NCBI GenBank assembly: GCA_016188675.1
Contig: JACPHJ010000046.1
Span: 52,504 to 116,503 of the forward strand
Direction of reading: 5' to 3'
From: Planctomycetota bacterium
GTDB taxonomy: Bacteria; Planctomycetota; Brocadiia; Brocadiales; Brocadiaceae
DNA: 64,000 bases
The position numbers were made by a program, and so were the translations under genes. The notes under the pieces were generated by a model. It saw only the letters and a list, made by a program, of their open reading frames with translations. It was not told the DNA's origin and searched no databases. Shown piece after piece: positions 38,609 to 47,299 of this stretch. Within the stretch, counting starts at the first letter, position 1. Each line of letters starts with the position of its first letter.

Positions 38609-38839
38609 AAAAACCTTACTTCCACCTTTTTAGTAACTTATGGCATTACACCTTTTTCCATGAGGGGATTAACACAATCTCTTTCTGCCCATTCTTAACG
38701 GAGAATTGGAGTGATGACTAAACAATCATCCTGCGTTTTCCTTTCCCTGGATTCCTCTTTGAAAAGTTTGTTGTGGCAGCTTTAATTATCAATTTTGGAC
38801 AATACTGTACTTGAATTATACAAATTTGAGCAAAGATGT

Positions 38840-38857
38840 CCACAAAATATTTTGTGG
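38840..38857. other. 18-bp perfect palindrome downstream of phoU
   Basis: CCACAAAATATTTTGTGG is self-complementary and lies 30 bases after the phoU stop. It may end the pst transcript, although no U-run follows. The rest of the 278-bp gap between phoU and the GGDEF-PilZ gene shows nothing else I can name. Confidence 0.4.
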
Positions 38858-38886
38858 AAATAATATGTTCAGCGTAAGACTTTTAG

Positions 38887-39552
38887 CTAATACTTCGATA
38901 CATTCATTTCTTCCATCCGCCCTGTAACCATAAATACAATCCTTTCTGCAATATTGGTTACCCTGTCTGCAATCCGTTCTAAATTGTGGGACACCCATGT
39001 AAGATAAGTGGCTTGATGAATTATCTTTGGATTCTGTATCATCAGAAGCAAAAGCTCTCTGTAAATCTGGTCATGAAGGGCATCTACCTTGTCATCTTCA
39101 TTACAAATACGTCTTGCGGCTTCTACATCTCTATTGACAAACGCCCTAAGGCATTTGTCGAGCATGGAGAGTCCTGCCTCAGTCATTCGGGGGATATCGA
39201 TGAGGGGTTTTGCCAGCGGTTCGTCTCCTATCAATAAGCTTATTTTGGCAATTCCCTCCGCATGGTCACCCATACGCTCGAGATCGGTTACTATGCTTAA
39301 TATGGAAGTTAATTCCCTTAAATCAACAGCCATAGGCTGCTGTGTGGCAATAAGGGAAATACATTTTTCTTCAATCTCAAACCGCTTTTTGTTTATGTGA
39401 ATATCATTTGCTATGATTTCTCTGGATGCGTCTTTGTCCCTCTTCTGAAGCGCTTCCACAGATTTCCTTACGGCATCCGCTACCATACTTCCCATCTTCA
39501 GCACTTCATCCTCAAGGTTTCTTAACGCCCTGTGATAAACTTCTCGTGTCAC
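38887..39552 (-). CDS. phoU: PhoU, phosphate signalling regulator
   Basis: 221 residues made of two related three-helix bundles. Metal-binding E/DxxxD motifs are present in each half: MGSMVADAV then TDLERMGDHAEGIA, and VSHNLERIADRVTNIAERIVF. Family knowledge: PhoU links the Pst transporter to the PhoR/PhoB two-component system and represses the regulon when phosphate is sufficient. It is last in pstS-pstC-pstA-pstB-phoU, 29 bases after pstB. No phoR or phoB gene is in the window. Confidence 0.95.
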   Translation of the reverse strand: MTREVYHRALRNLEDEVLKMGSMVADAVRKSVEALQKRDKDASREIIANDIHINKKRFEIEEKCISLIATQQPMAVDLRELTSILSIVTDLERMGDHAEGIAKISLLIGDEPLAKPLIDIPRMTEAGLSMLDKCLRAFVNRDVEAARRICNEDDKVDALHDQIYRELLLLMIQNPKIIHQATYLTWVSHNLERIADRVTNIAERIVFMVTGRMEEMNVSKY

Positions 39553-39581
39553 GTTTTTCTCCCTGTAAAAAAAGAGTTTTT

Positions 39582-40361
39582 CTAACCAAACCTTCCTGTA
39601 ATATAGTCCTCCGTCTGTTTTTCGCGAGGATTGGTAAATATCTCCGTTGTGATGTTAAATTCTACGAGTTCTCCGAGCATGAAAAATCCGGTGTAATCCG
39701 ATATTCGGGCTGCTTGCTGCATATTGTGGGTAACGATAATGACGGTATAGTCCCGTTTCAGTTCTACCAGCATATCTTCTATCTTGGATGTGGCAATGGG
39801 GTCCAGGGCAGAACACGGTTCATCCAAAAGTACAATCTCTGGTTCTGTAGCCAGCGCCCGTGCAATGCACATGCGACGCTGCTGTCCGCCTGAAAGGTCG
39901 AGGGCGTTCATATGCAGCCTGTCCTTTACCTCGTCCCAGAGTGCGGCTCTTTTTAAGGCATTTTCACAGATATCGTCCAGGGCGCTTTTTTTATTTATAC
40001 CGAGGACGCGGGGGCCATACAGCACGTTCTCGTAAATGGTTTTTGGAAAGGGGTTGGGTTTCTGAAAGACCATGCCGACTCTCTTCCTGAGTTCTGTAAC
40101 ATCGACTGAAGGCGCATAGATATCCTGTCCGTCTATTTGAATAGAGCCTTCAATTGTCACGCTTTCTATGAGATCGTTCAGGCGATTCAAGCACCTGATT
40201 AATGTGGACTTCCCGCATCCGGACGGCCCGATAAAAGAAGTTATTCTCTTTTTCGAAATATCAAGGTTTATCTCCTTCAGCGCCTTTGTCTTGCCATAGT
40301 AAAGGCTCAGGCCTATGATATTGACGATAGGATCGGGGATTTCCATTCGCACCTTTTCCAT
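39582..40361 (-). CDS. pstB: PstB, phosphate ABC transporter ATP-binding protein
   Basis: 259 residues, normal for PstB. Walker A is GPSGCGKST (45-53), followed by the PstB-type [10 protein letters not shown]. The Q-loop is [16 protein letters not shown], the signature [15 protein letters not shown] and Walker [14 protein letters not shown], with the switch His in VTHNM. It drives phosphate import through PstCA. It lies 35 bases after pstA and 29 bases before phoU on the same strand, so it is operonic. Confidence 0.97.
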   Translation of the reverse strand: MEKVRMEIPDPIVNIIGLSLYYGKTKALKEINLDISKKRITSFIGPSGCGKSTLIRCLNRLNDLIESVTIEGSIQIDGQDIYAPSVDVTELRKRVGMVFQKPNPFPKTIYENVLYGPRVLGINKKSALDDICENALKRAALWDEVKDRLHMNALDLSGGQQRRMCIARALATEPEIVLLDEPCSALDPIATSKIEDMLVELKRDYTVIIVTHNMQQAARISDYTGFFMLGELVEFNITTEIFTNPREKQTEDYITGRFG

Positions 40362-40396
40362 ATTAATTTAATCGTATAGGATTAATTTATTATTTC

Positions 40397-41995
40397 TCAT
40401 AATGACGCCGTACTGTACCATTTTTTCAGCTTAGTTCTTACCACGATAGCGGTAAGGTTCAATACAAGCACGGTAAAAAGCAAAACAAGGGTTGTCGAGT
40501 AGACCATGGGAATGGCCGCCTCAACGTTGGGAGACTGGAATCCGACATCATATATATGGAAGCCCAGGTGCATGAACTTCCTTTCCAGATGGACAAAAGG
40601 GAAATGATGATCCAGGGGGAGGGAAGGCGCAAGCTTTACAACCCCCGTAATCATCAATGGTGCAACCTCTCCGGCAGCCCGTGCTATGGCTAGAATTGCG
40701 CCGGTAAGTATACCGGGGACTGCCTGGGGAAGCACCACTTTCCATAACGTTTCAAACTTTGTAGCGCCAAGTGCATATGCCCCCTCCCGTATGGACATGG
40801 GGACAGAAGAAAGCCCTTCTTCCGTCGCCACGACAACGACGGGCACTGTCAGGAGAGCCAGGGTGAGAGATGCCCACAAGATACCGCCCGTTCCGAACGT
40901 AGGGGTTGGCAGCGCTTCTGAGAAAAACAGTTTATCGATACCTCCGCCCATAAAATAGATGAAAAAACCAAGGCCAAAAATCCCGAAGACTATGGATGGA
41001 ACACCGGCGAGGTTACTGACCGATATCCTTACAAGCCGGGCAATACTGCTGTCGCTTGCATATTCTCTGAGATATACCGCAGTCAGAACGCCAAGCGGGA
41101 CAACTGCGATACTCATGATCAGCACCATCATGACCGTTCCAAAAATAGCCGGGAATATCCCCCCTTCGGTATTGGCTTCCCTCGGTTCATCCGACACAAA
41201 CTCCCAGAACTTGGCCGCGTAAAAACCAATTTTGGCAAAAGTTCCCATGGTATTAGGGTTGTAGAGACGGACGATCTGAAACACGGGTACGGTCTTTTCA
41301 CTGCCGTCGGCAAGGAGCACCACTATTTCTTTTTCGCGTGCCTTTTGGTGAAGCCCTGTCAGGATATCCTCTTTTTCCCGGTAAGATTTTTCGAGAACGT
41401 CCATTCTGGTGTTGACGGTAGTGATCTTTTTTTGAACCCCGGTAGTGGGTGGCAACGTTGACAGTCGTTTTAATTCAAGGCGATTTTTTTCCATCCGGTA
41501 ATTTATATTACCAATCTCCTTTTTTTCCACAGACCGTATCTTTTTAAATAACCTCCGGCTTTCCTTCAGCATGGCCGTCATTTCGGCAGGGCTTACCGGC
41601 TTTATATCATCTCCCTGTTTCCGCCCTTTTAAAGAACCGTACATATTGCCCCACTCGCGTCTTTCAAACGCAAGGGCATCATGGGGAAGTTCGTGAGATA
41701 CGATGTCTGCGTCGTCTATCCACCGGAAATCCATGCCAAAGACATCCCTGTTCCCAACCTTCAGCTTCGTCCGATAAGCGTCTTTTTTGTGGGGGATGGG
41801 TTCCTTTTTTGCTATCTCTCCCAGGACTACGGCGCCATCCCGGAGCGTATACCGGACAAGCTTGTGAGGCCAAAAGATGCCGAACCCGTTTATCAGGATG
41901 AGAGCGACCAGTCCGCAGATCATCAACAGGCTGATAGTTAGCGTACCCGCCGTCAGCCAGATATAGGGATTGCCTGTTTTAAAAAGTTTCTTCAT
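40397..41995 (-). CDS. pstA: PstA, phosphate ABC transporter permease (long form)
   Basis: 532 residues, longer than the roughly 280-300 of E. coli PstA. After one N-terminal span (about 12-35) comes an inserted soluble region (about 45-265), including a likely coiled coil around 145-220. The ABC permease domain with five to six spans follows, with the EAA loop EEGLSSVPMSIREGAYALGA. Long PstA proteins paired with long PstC are known from Pseudomonas and Vibrio relatives. It overlaps pstC by 4 bases. The soluble part faces the periplasm by topology; its role is unknown. Confidence 0.93.
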   Translation of the reverse strand: MKKLFKTGNPYIWLTAGTLTISLLMICGLVALILINGFGIFWPHKLVRYTLRDGAVVLGEIAKKEPIPHKKDAYRTKLKVGNRDVFGMDFRWIDDADIVSHELPHDALAFERREWGNMYGSLKGRKQGDDIKPVSPAEMTAMLKESRRLFKKIRSVEKKEIGNINYRMEKNRLELKRLSTLPPTTGVQKKITTVNTRMDVLEKSYREKEDILTGLHQKAREKEIVVLLADGSEKTVPVFQIVRLYNPNTMGTFAKIGFYAAKFWEFVSDEPREANTEGGIFPAIFGTVMMVLIMSIAVVPLGVLTAVYLREYASDSSIARLVRISVSNLAGVPSIVFGIFGLGFFIYFMGGGIDKLFFSEALPTPTFGTGGILWASLTLALLTVPVVVVATEEGLSSVPMSIREGAYALGATKFETLWKVVLPQAVPGILTGAILAIARAAGEVAPLMITGVVKLAPSLPLDHHFPFVHLERKFMHLGFHIYDVGFQSPNVEAAIPMVYSTTLVLLFTVLVLNLTAIVVRTKLKKWYSTASL

Positions 41996-44190
41996 AATTT
42001 GCTGTACCTTCGCCTCATCCTCTGGCGCACCATTTCAGCAAGGGTATTTATGGTAAAGGTTGTTACAAAAAGGAGCAGGGCTGCGAGAAAAAGCACCCGG
42101 TAAAGTGTGCCGCCAAACGGGGCCTCTGGTATTTCAACTGCAATGTTTGCGGCAAGCGCCCTGAACCCGTTGAACAAATTCCAGTCCATGATGGGGGTAT
42201 TACCCGTTGCCATAAGGACGATCATGGTCTCGCCCACCGCCCTTCCAAAACCGATCATAACGGCCGAAAAAATTCCCGGACTGGCGGCGGGAAGCACCAC
42301 CCTGACGGCCGTCTGCCAGGGGGTTGCGCCAAGCGCCAGTGAAGCCGATACAAGGCTATTGGGGACGTTGCTGATGGCGTCTTCGGATATGGTAAAAATA
42401 AGCGGTATGACGGCGAACCCCATCGCAAAACCCACGACAATGGCATTCCTCTGGTCATACTTCAAACCCAGAATGTCGAAAAGCCATTGCCGGTAATCTC
42501 TCCCGAAAAAGACGGTTTCAAAAACTCCGCTGAGCTGTACGGATGCATATACGGCCCCGATAATAAACGGTATTAAAAATAAGGTTTCAGTTCCGTGCCT
42601 GTATCCGCCCTTTATGCGGGCAGGGATGGACTTCCAGATATAAAATGCAACGGCAATGGCGAGTATGATAAAAAACGGCATAACAACCAGCGCGGGAAAT
42701 ATCCTTTCCATTAACGGTGCAAGCCATAATCCGGCAAGAAATCCGAGGATGACGCTGGGAAGTGCCGCCATGACTTCAATAACCGGTTTTATTATTTTTA
42801 AGGAACTATGGAGAAATTGGGAGGTATAGAGCGCAGCCAGAATACCAATAGGCACTGCAATGAGCATGGCATAGATCGTGCCCTTGATGGTGCCGAAGAT
42901 TAACGGCACAAGGCTCAATTTCGGTTCGAAATCATCTGTCCCGCCGGTGGACTGCCATACAAACTCCGGTTTTTCATAACCCTCATACCATATCTTCCCA
43001 AACAGGGTTTTTAAAGTAGCTTCCGGGTGTGGATTTGAAATGTTCCATTGGCGCAGGTTTCCGTTTGAATCCATAACCAGAATGCCATTTGCCTTTGGTG
43101 AAAAGGCAAGGGCGGCTGGGATAGATTTTATATCGAGGTTTAATAGCGTTTGTTCAGAGGTTGCATGGTTGAGATGGATTGATCCGTCGGAGGCCGCCGT
43201 CACAAAACCTTTGTCCCTCAGAGACGAAGCGACAGCCGCAACCGGCGCATGGTGGGATTTGAGGGTATGCACCTTTTTAAGAGCCCATCCGGAAGGTGAT
43301 GCCTCGTCCCGTACCTGCATCCAGACGTTTACACCACCGTCGTAGTCGCCGACTACGAGTGAAACATCCCCCAGTAAAAAGCCCAGGGCAGTTGCCGCCT
43401 TGTCAGACACCTTTACCTTTTCGGCAAGAAAAGGGTTTTCCCTGTCCCTCACATTGATATGAAATATCTCACCTGCGGATGTCCCGGCGTAGAGGTTTTC
43501 CATAAAGTGGTCAAGCGCCAGAGAAGTTATTTCGGCCTTGTTTTCCTGATCTGTGAGGCTGGTAATGTCCTTACTGGTTTCTTTTCTTTCTTCCGCTCCA
43601 AAAAGTGTGCTTTTTGTTTCTGTGGATTTAAGTATGAGCCTGCCGTCTTTCGTACAGGCAACTGTAACTGTGGCGCTGTCATCTCTCCTGGCTGCAATAA
43701 AGGCAATCTCCTTCCCCTCGTCGCCAACTATGACGGGTTCTTCTTCGGATATTTCCGGAAGTATGGTTCTTTTTTCATTTTCAAACGATTCGGAAAATTT
43801 GATGGAGACCGTTAAGACCTTTCCGTCGTTTGTTCCAAGAGCAAGAAGATTATTATCTCTATCTACCGATGTTATAGCAGAACCGCTAAGTCCTGCGATT
43901 GTATAGTTTTTAAAGACCTTACCTTCAGACAAAGAGACGAACTCTGCCTTGCCGTCCTGATAAACGGCATAGGCAACCTCCTGGTGCTCGTCCACGCCAA
44001 TGGCAACCGCCTTGCCCTGAAGAGAATATGTGTTTTCCTTCGATACCTCAGCGCCCCTGAGAAGCGGATAAACCTCCAGAAAAATAAATAAAAATAAGGC
44101 AAGCACAACAAAAACAGTGGCCGCACCACCAAATGTAATAGCCCAGTGGGCGGCCCTGTCGGTAAACTTTCTACTTTTTAAGCTTTTCAT
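41992..44190 (-). CDS. pstC: PstC, phosphate ABC transporter permease with periplasmic beta-propeller-like insert
   Basis: 732 residues. An N-terminal span (about 18-38) is followed by about 370 residues with WD40/propeller-like repeats (for example ITSVDRDNNLLALGTNDGKVL, then VAAVASSLRDKGFVTAASDGSI). A normal permease domain with six spans follows (from about 425). The EAA motif is EDAISNVPNSLVSASLALGA. The propeller-like insert must lie in the periplasm, where it could contact PstS or an outer-membrane porin. pstC starts three bases after the pstS stop and overlaps pstA by four, indicating tight coupling. Confidence 0.93.
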   Translation of the reverse strand: MKSLKSRKFTDRAAHWAITFGGAATVFVVLALFLFIFLEVYPLLRGAEVSKENTYSLQGKAVAIGVDEHQEVAYAVYQDGKAEFVSLSEGKVFKNYTIAGLSGSAITSVDRDNNLLALGTNDGKVLTVSIKFSESFENEKRTILPEISEEEPVIVGDEGKEIAFIAARRDDSATVTVACTKDGRLILKSTETKSTLFGAEERKETSKDITSLTDQENKAEITSLALDHFMENLYAGTSAGEIFHINVRDRENPFLAEKVKVSDKAATALGFLLGDVSLVVGDYDGGVNVWMQVRDEASPSGWALKKVHTLKSHHAPVAAVASSLRDKGFVTAASDGSIHLNHATSEQTLLNLDIKSIPAALAFSPKANGILVMDSNGNLRQWNISNPHPEATLKTLFGKIWYEGYEKPEFVWQSTGGTDDFEPKLSLVPLIFGTIKGTIYAMLIAVPIGILAALYTSQFLHSSLKIIKPVIEVMAALPSVILGFLAGLWLAPLMERIFPALVVMPFFIILAIAVAFYIWKSIPARIKGGYRHGTETLFLIPFIIGAVYASVQLSGVFETVFFGRDYRQWLFDILGLKYDQRNAIVVGFAMGFAVIPLIFTISEDAISNVPNSLVSASLALGATPWQTAVRVVLPAASPGIFSAVMIGFGRAVGETMIVLMATGNTPIMDWNLFNGFRALAANIAVEIPEAPFGGTLYRVLFLAALLLFVTTFTINTLAEMVRQRMRRRYSKL

Positions 44191-44193
44191 GCA

Positions 44194-45168
44194 CTATTCT
44201 ATTTTCTTCAGTTCCTCTTCAACAACAGATGCCGGTAAAGGTACGAATCCGTCTTTTACCACTACATCCTGGCCCTCTTTGCTCAGAATGAATTTTACAA
44301 ACTCCTTAACGAGAGGATCGAGGGGCTGACCGGGTTTTTTATTGATATATACGTAAAGAAACCTTGCCAGCGGATAAGAACCGTTCAATACATTTGCCAT
44401 TTCGGCGTCCTTATACGGTTCCCCCTCCTTAAATGAAAGAGGCACAGAGCGAACACCGGATGTCCTGTAACCAATACCACTGTAACCTATGGCATAACGG
44501 TCCTCGGTAATTCCCTGCACCACTGAGGCAGAACCTGGCTGCTCTTTTACCGTATTCTTGAAGTCTCCTTTATAGAGGGCGTGTTCTTTGAAAAAGCCAT
44601 AGGTGCCCGAAGCGGAATTACGGCCATAGAGGCTTACCGGACGGCTCGCCCACTCACCCGTCAAACCAAGCTGTCCCCACGTCTTAATATCCTCCTTGTA
44701 TCCACCTTTCCGCGTCTTCGAAAAAATGGCGTCCACCTGAGGAAAACTCAAACCTTTTATCGAGTTGTCTTTATTTACATACACGGCAAGGGCATCCAGA
44801 GACGTCTTTATTTCCGTGGGTTTATACCCATATTTCTTTTCAAAGCCGTCAATTTCAGTCGGCTTCATTGCCCTGCTCATGGGGCCTATCTGGGCAGTTC
44901 CGGAAATTAGAGAAGGCGGGGCCGTGGTAGAACCCTTTCCTTCTATCTGAATCTTTACATTTGGATATAACTTGTTAAATCCTTCGGCCCAATAGGTCAT
45001 GAGGTTATTCATGGTGTCTGAACCTATGCTGTTCAGGTTTCCGGAGACGCCCCCGGTCTTGGCATAAGGCTTGATAACTGCGCCAGACCAGGCTGCCTTA
45101 TCGGCAATGGATGCGCCGGCAAGGGTACAACTAAAAATTGCTATCAACAGCCAGAATTTTTTTACCAT
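44194..45168 (-). CDS. pstS: PstS, periplasmic phosphate-binding protein
   Basis: 324 residues. The signal peptide spans about 1-22 (KKFWLLIAIFSCTLAGASIA); a Cys within it could be a lipobox, but the context is poor. Phosphate-site blocks are IGSDTMNNLMTYWAEGF, GKGSTTAPPSLISG, IGPMSRAM and RNSASGTYGFFKEH. The protein captures phosphate for PstCA. A clear AAAGGAG ribosome-binding site precedes the ATG. Upstream are a GAGTAA-CATT-TTACTC dyad (45206-45221) and a 30-residue ORF (45243-45335). No confident Pho box was found. Confidence 0.95.
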   Translation of the reverse strand: MVKKFWLLIAIFSCTLAGASIADKAAWSGAVIKPYAKTGGVSGNLNSIGSDTMNNLMTYWAEGFNKLYPNVKIQIEGKGSTTAPPSLISGTAQIGPMSRAMKPTEIDGFEKKYGYKPTEIKTSLDALAVYVNKDNSIKGLSFPQVDAIFSKTRKGGYKEDIKTWGQLGLTGEWASRPVSLYGRNSASGTYGFFKEHALYKGDFKNTVKEQPGSASVVQGITEDRYAIGYSGIGYRTSGVRSVPLSFKEGEPYKDAEMANVLNGSYPLARFLYVYINKKPGQPLDPLVKEFVKFILSKEGQDVVVKDGFVPLPASVVEEELKKIE

Positions 45169-45205
45169 AAACCTTTTTCTCCTTTATTCTCATCATCATG
45201 TTTGC

Positions 45206-45221
45206 GAGTAACATTTTACTC
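45206..45221. promoter_or_regulatory. dyad in the pstS leader
   Basis: GAGTAA and TTACTC are perfect inverted 6-mers with a CATT spacer, 38 bases before the pstS ATG. This could be an operator or an mRNA hairpin near the ribosome-binding site. Confidence 0.4.
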
Positions 45222-45242
45222 AAATTTATTATGGAAGTCGAC

Positions 45243-45335
45243 TTATTTTTGGACCTGTGAATTAGAATAAAGTAACAGGCCGGTGAAGCCGATTATTAAA
45301 AAGAAATTCAGTGTCCTTCTTATCGACTTTTTCAT
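45243..45335 (-). CDS. predicted 30-residue membrane or leader peptide upstream of pstS
   Basis: This ORF was found by reading the minus strand: ATG at 45335, stop TAA at 45243-45245. A strong Shine-Dalgarno AGGAGG lies 12 bases before ATG. The peptide begins MKKSIRRTLNFFLIIGFTGL and ends NSQVQK: a basic N-terminus and one hydrophobic segment, like a signal peptide or single-span micropeptide. It ends 74 bases before pstS. It could be a leader, a small membrane protein acting with Pst, or a remnant of a longer exported protein. Nothing in known phosphate operons matches it to my knowledge. The 45336-45478 stretch beyond it holds no other gene I can support. Confidence 0.45.
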   Translation of the reverse strand: MKKSIRRTLNFFLIIGFTGLLLYSNSQVQK

Positions 45336-45478
45336 AAGCTATTATTACCTCCTAACCCGAATAAATCGGAACTCGCAGCGCGGGTGGTTTATCGTTCGAC
45401 TGAGTTCCCGACGAAGTCCCCAGCCCAATGCCGACCACGAGAGATCGGCGCTACCATATTTATGAAAAATTTCAATTG

Positions 45479-46867
45479 TTAAAATATGATCTGATACTGC
45501 ACCCTGACTCTGTTTTCTTCTTTATCCTGATCCTTCGTATCGGTCACGTAGTGTCCAACATCTGCCTGTATCTTGGAACGGTGATCGCGGAAATAATAGT
45601 TGGTACCAACGGTATATTCCTTTTGAAGATCATTGGATATGTCTGTGTTAGGATCGACCATGGAATAACGGACAGCAAACTCCAGTTTTTTCGGTATCAC
45701 GAAATAGCCAGCCTGGGTATAGAATCCGTCGGAATTCACCGTATCACCTTCGTCCTTCGGATCTTCAGACCTTACGAAATAATCACTATCCCAAGTAAAG
45801 CCCCTGAATCTTACACCCAGGTCAACAACTCCAGTTGTCGTATCTGCATCCTTAAGTTTTTTATCTTGATCCTTTGCATTAAATGCTACTGAAGCTCCAA
45901 TCGTTGCCTTAAATTTATCGGTATATTTCACGTCGGTTTCATCATAGTAATCGTATTTTCCAAAGGGGTTATACCTCAGGCTGAGCACATAGAGAAGTTT
46001 ATTATCAATGTTATCTCCATTATTCAAACTTGCAAAATTCTGACCAGCCCCTTGGAATACCGCCGCATGGTATTCCATATATCCCTCAAAAGGCTTTCCA
46101 TAAAGATCCAATCCATAATCTCGGTCCTGGGTAAAGGCATCATTGGCAATAGATCGGTCCTGGAGTAAGAGCTTTCCAGAGGATGTCATCCTTTGCCTGT
46201 TAAATGGCACCTTAAAGTATCCAAACTTGCCATTTAATTCCTCGATAGGAGTTACGTATATATAAAAATCTCTCATACCAAAATTAAATTTATCCGCATC
46301 CGCCTCAACATAATAATGAATAAATTTGGTATAGATATTACCACCAAAGTAAACCCTTGCCCTACGGACGGTAATATCTTGAACATCGGATTCTTCAAAA
46401 TCCTCATCCTTATCCTTATACGTATATCGGAATTGCATTCTGGCGCCAAAGTTTAATGTATAGTTGTCATCGGGCGACCTAATGCTTAGCGCGTATTTTT
46501 CATCATCAGGAGTATACACCGCCGTAAGATTAGGCAGACCAAGCGCCATCTTTTTCCGTGCTTCATCAGTTGATAGATAATCCTCAACTACCTGCTTAAT
46601 CTCTTCCTTTGATACTGGCGGTGCAGCAGTCGGCGCAGCGGGAGGTTGCTCCAAGCGTTTTTTTAAGGCCTGTATCTGCTCTTGTTGTCTCTGCATTGAT
46701 TCCTCCATCTGTTTCAATTGCCATTTCAAATCTTCCATTTCACTCCCAGGCACTTCCTTAGGCTGCGCAGTCTCCTGGGCAAACACACTTTGCGGCACAC
46801 CACCTGCGTATGCACCATAAAACACCATTGCCGAAGATAAAATATATTTGCGCCATTTACTCCACAT
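45479..46867 (-). CDS. OprP/OprO-like phosphate-selective porin with N-terminal coiled coil (copy 1)
   Basis: 462 residues. ATG 46867 is chosen over the in-frame 46900 because GGAGG lies eight bases before it and the signal peptide then begins WSKWRKYILSSAMVFYGAY. The mature part starts with a coiled coil (MEDLKWQLKQMEESMQRQQE region) and a Pro/Ala linker. A porin beta barrel follows with alternating strands and a terminal aromatic residue (QIIF), as outer-membrane proteins require. The barrel resembles the phosphate-selective porin O/P family, but specificity is unproved. The pst operon lies just downstream on the same strand, supporting a phosphate role. The second copy at 47300-48673 is upstream. 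Confidence 0.85.
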   Translation of the reverse strand: MWSKWRKYILSSAMVFYGAYAGGVPQSVFAQETAQPKEVPGSEMEDLKWQLKQMEESMQRQQEQIQALKKRLEQPPAAPTAAPPVSKEEIKQVVEDYLSTDEARKKMALGLPNLTAVYTPDDEKYALSIRSPDDNYTLNFGARMQFRYTYKDKDEDFEESDVQDITVRRARVYFGGNIYTKFIHYYVEADADKFNFGMRDFYIYVTPIEELNGKFGYFKVPFNRQRMTSSGKLLLQDRSIANDAFTQDRDYGLDLYGKPFEGYMEYHAAVFQGAGQNFASLNNGDNIDNKLLYVLSLRYNPFGKYDYYDETDVKYTDKFKATIGASVAFNAKDQDKKLKDADTTTGVVDLGVRFRGFTWDSDYFVRSEDPKDEGDTVNSDGFYTQAGYFVIPKKLEFAVRYSMVDPNTDISNDLQKEYTVGTNYYFRDHRSKIQADVGHYVTDTKDQDKEENRVRVQYQIIF

Positions 46868-47299
46868 TTCAAATCCCTCCTTTTCTAAAAAACCCCTCAC
46901 AATTTAGCAATTGCGGGAGCAAGGGATGAAACCTCGCTCCCGCATGGGTCCGGTTGTCCTGCCTGTGACTTACATGGAGGTAATCATGCAAATCTTGAAA
47001 GCATGATAACCCCTGAACATTAAGGCAGTATAAAGAAATTGTTAATTTTGTGTTAAGATTAAAATTTAGCGTTGGACAATTTGAGTTTTGTAAAATTAGG
47101 GGTAATACTTGTTGTTACACGGGTAAATTGAAAGCATCGATACAAGACCAACGGGGCTTTTTGAGATTTTTGATTTTCCACATGAGTTTCGGATCTTCCT
47201 TCAAAGCTGTGATAAGTCTTTTGACACATTATTGTAAAGTGTATGATAGGTCCTATTCCAAACCATTATTGGGGTTTCTTATGCTCTCTCTTATCAATG
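46868..47299 (-). promoter_or_regulatory. intergenic region between the two porin genes, with a GC-rich hairpin
   Basis: At 46912-46944, TGCGGGAGC and GCTCCCGCA form a 9-bp stem, extendable through AAGG/CCT, located 45 bases before the downstream porin ATG. On the minus strand it could be a terminator of copy 2 or an attenuator controlling copy 1. The rest (46950-47299) has no ORF or repeat I recognise. Confidence 0.45.

Noticed and set aside
38690..38785. Possible 23-residue ORF after GGAG on the plus strand between phoU and the GGDEF-PilZ gene
   Set aside because: The ribosome-binding site is too close to the ATG, the peptide has no signal or membrane segment, and both neighbours are on the other strand.
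45169..45243. Pho box before pstS
   Set aside because: I looked for paired CTGTCAT-like 7-mers with 4-base spacing and found no convincing match, so no PhoB site is claimed.
45283..45465. Plus-strand 60-residue ORF upstream of pstS
   Set aside because: It lies opposite the better-supported minus-strand small ORF, has no ribosome-binding site, and its second half is repeat-like sequence.
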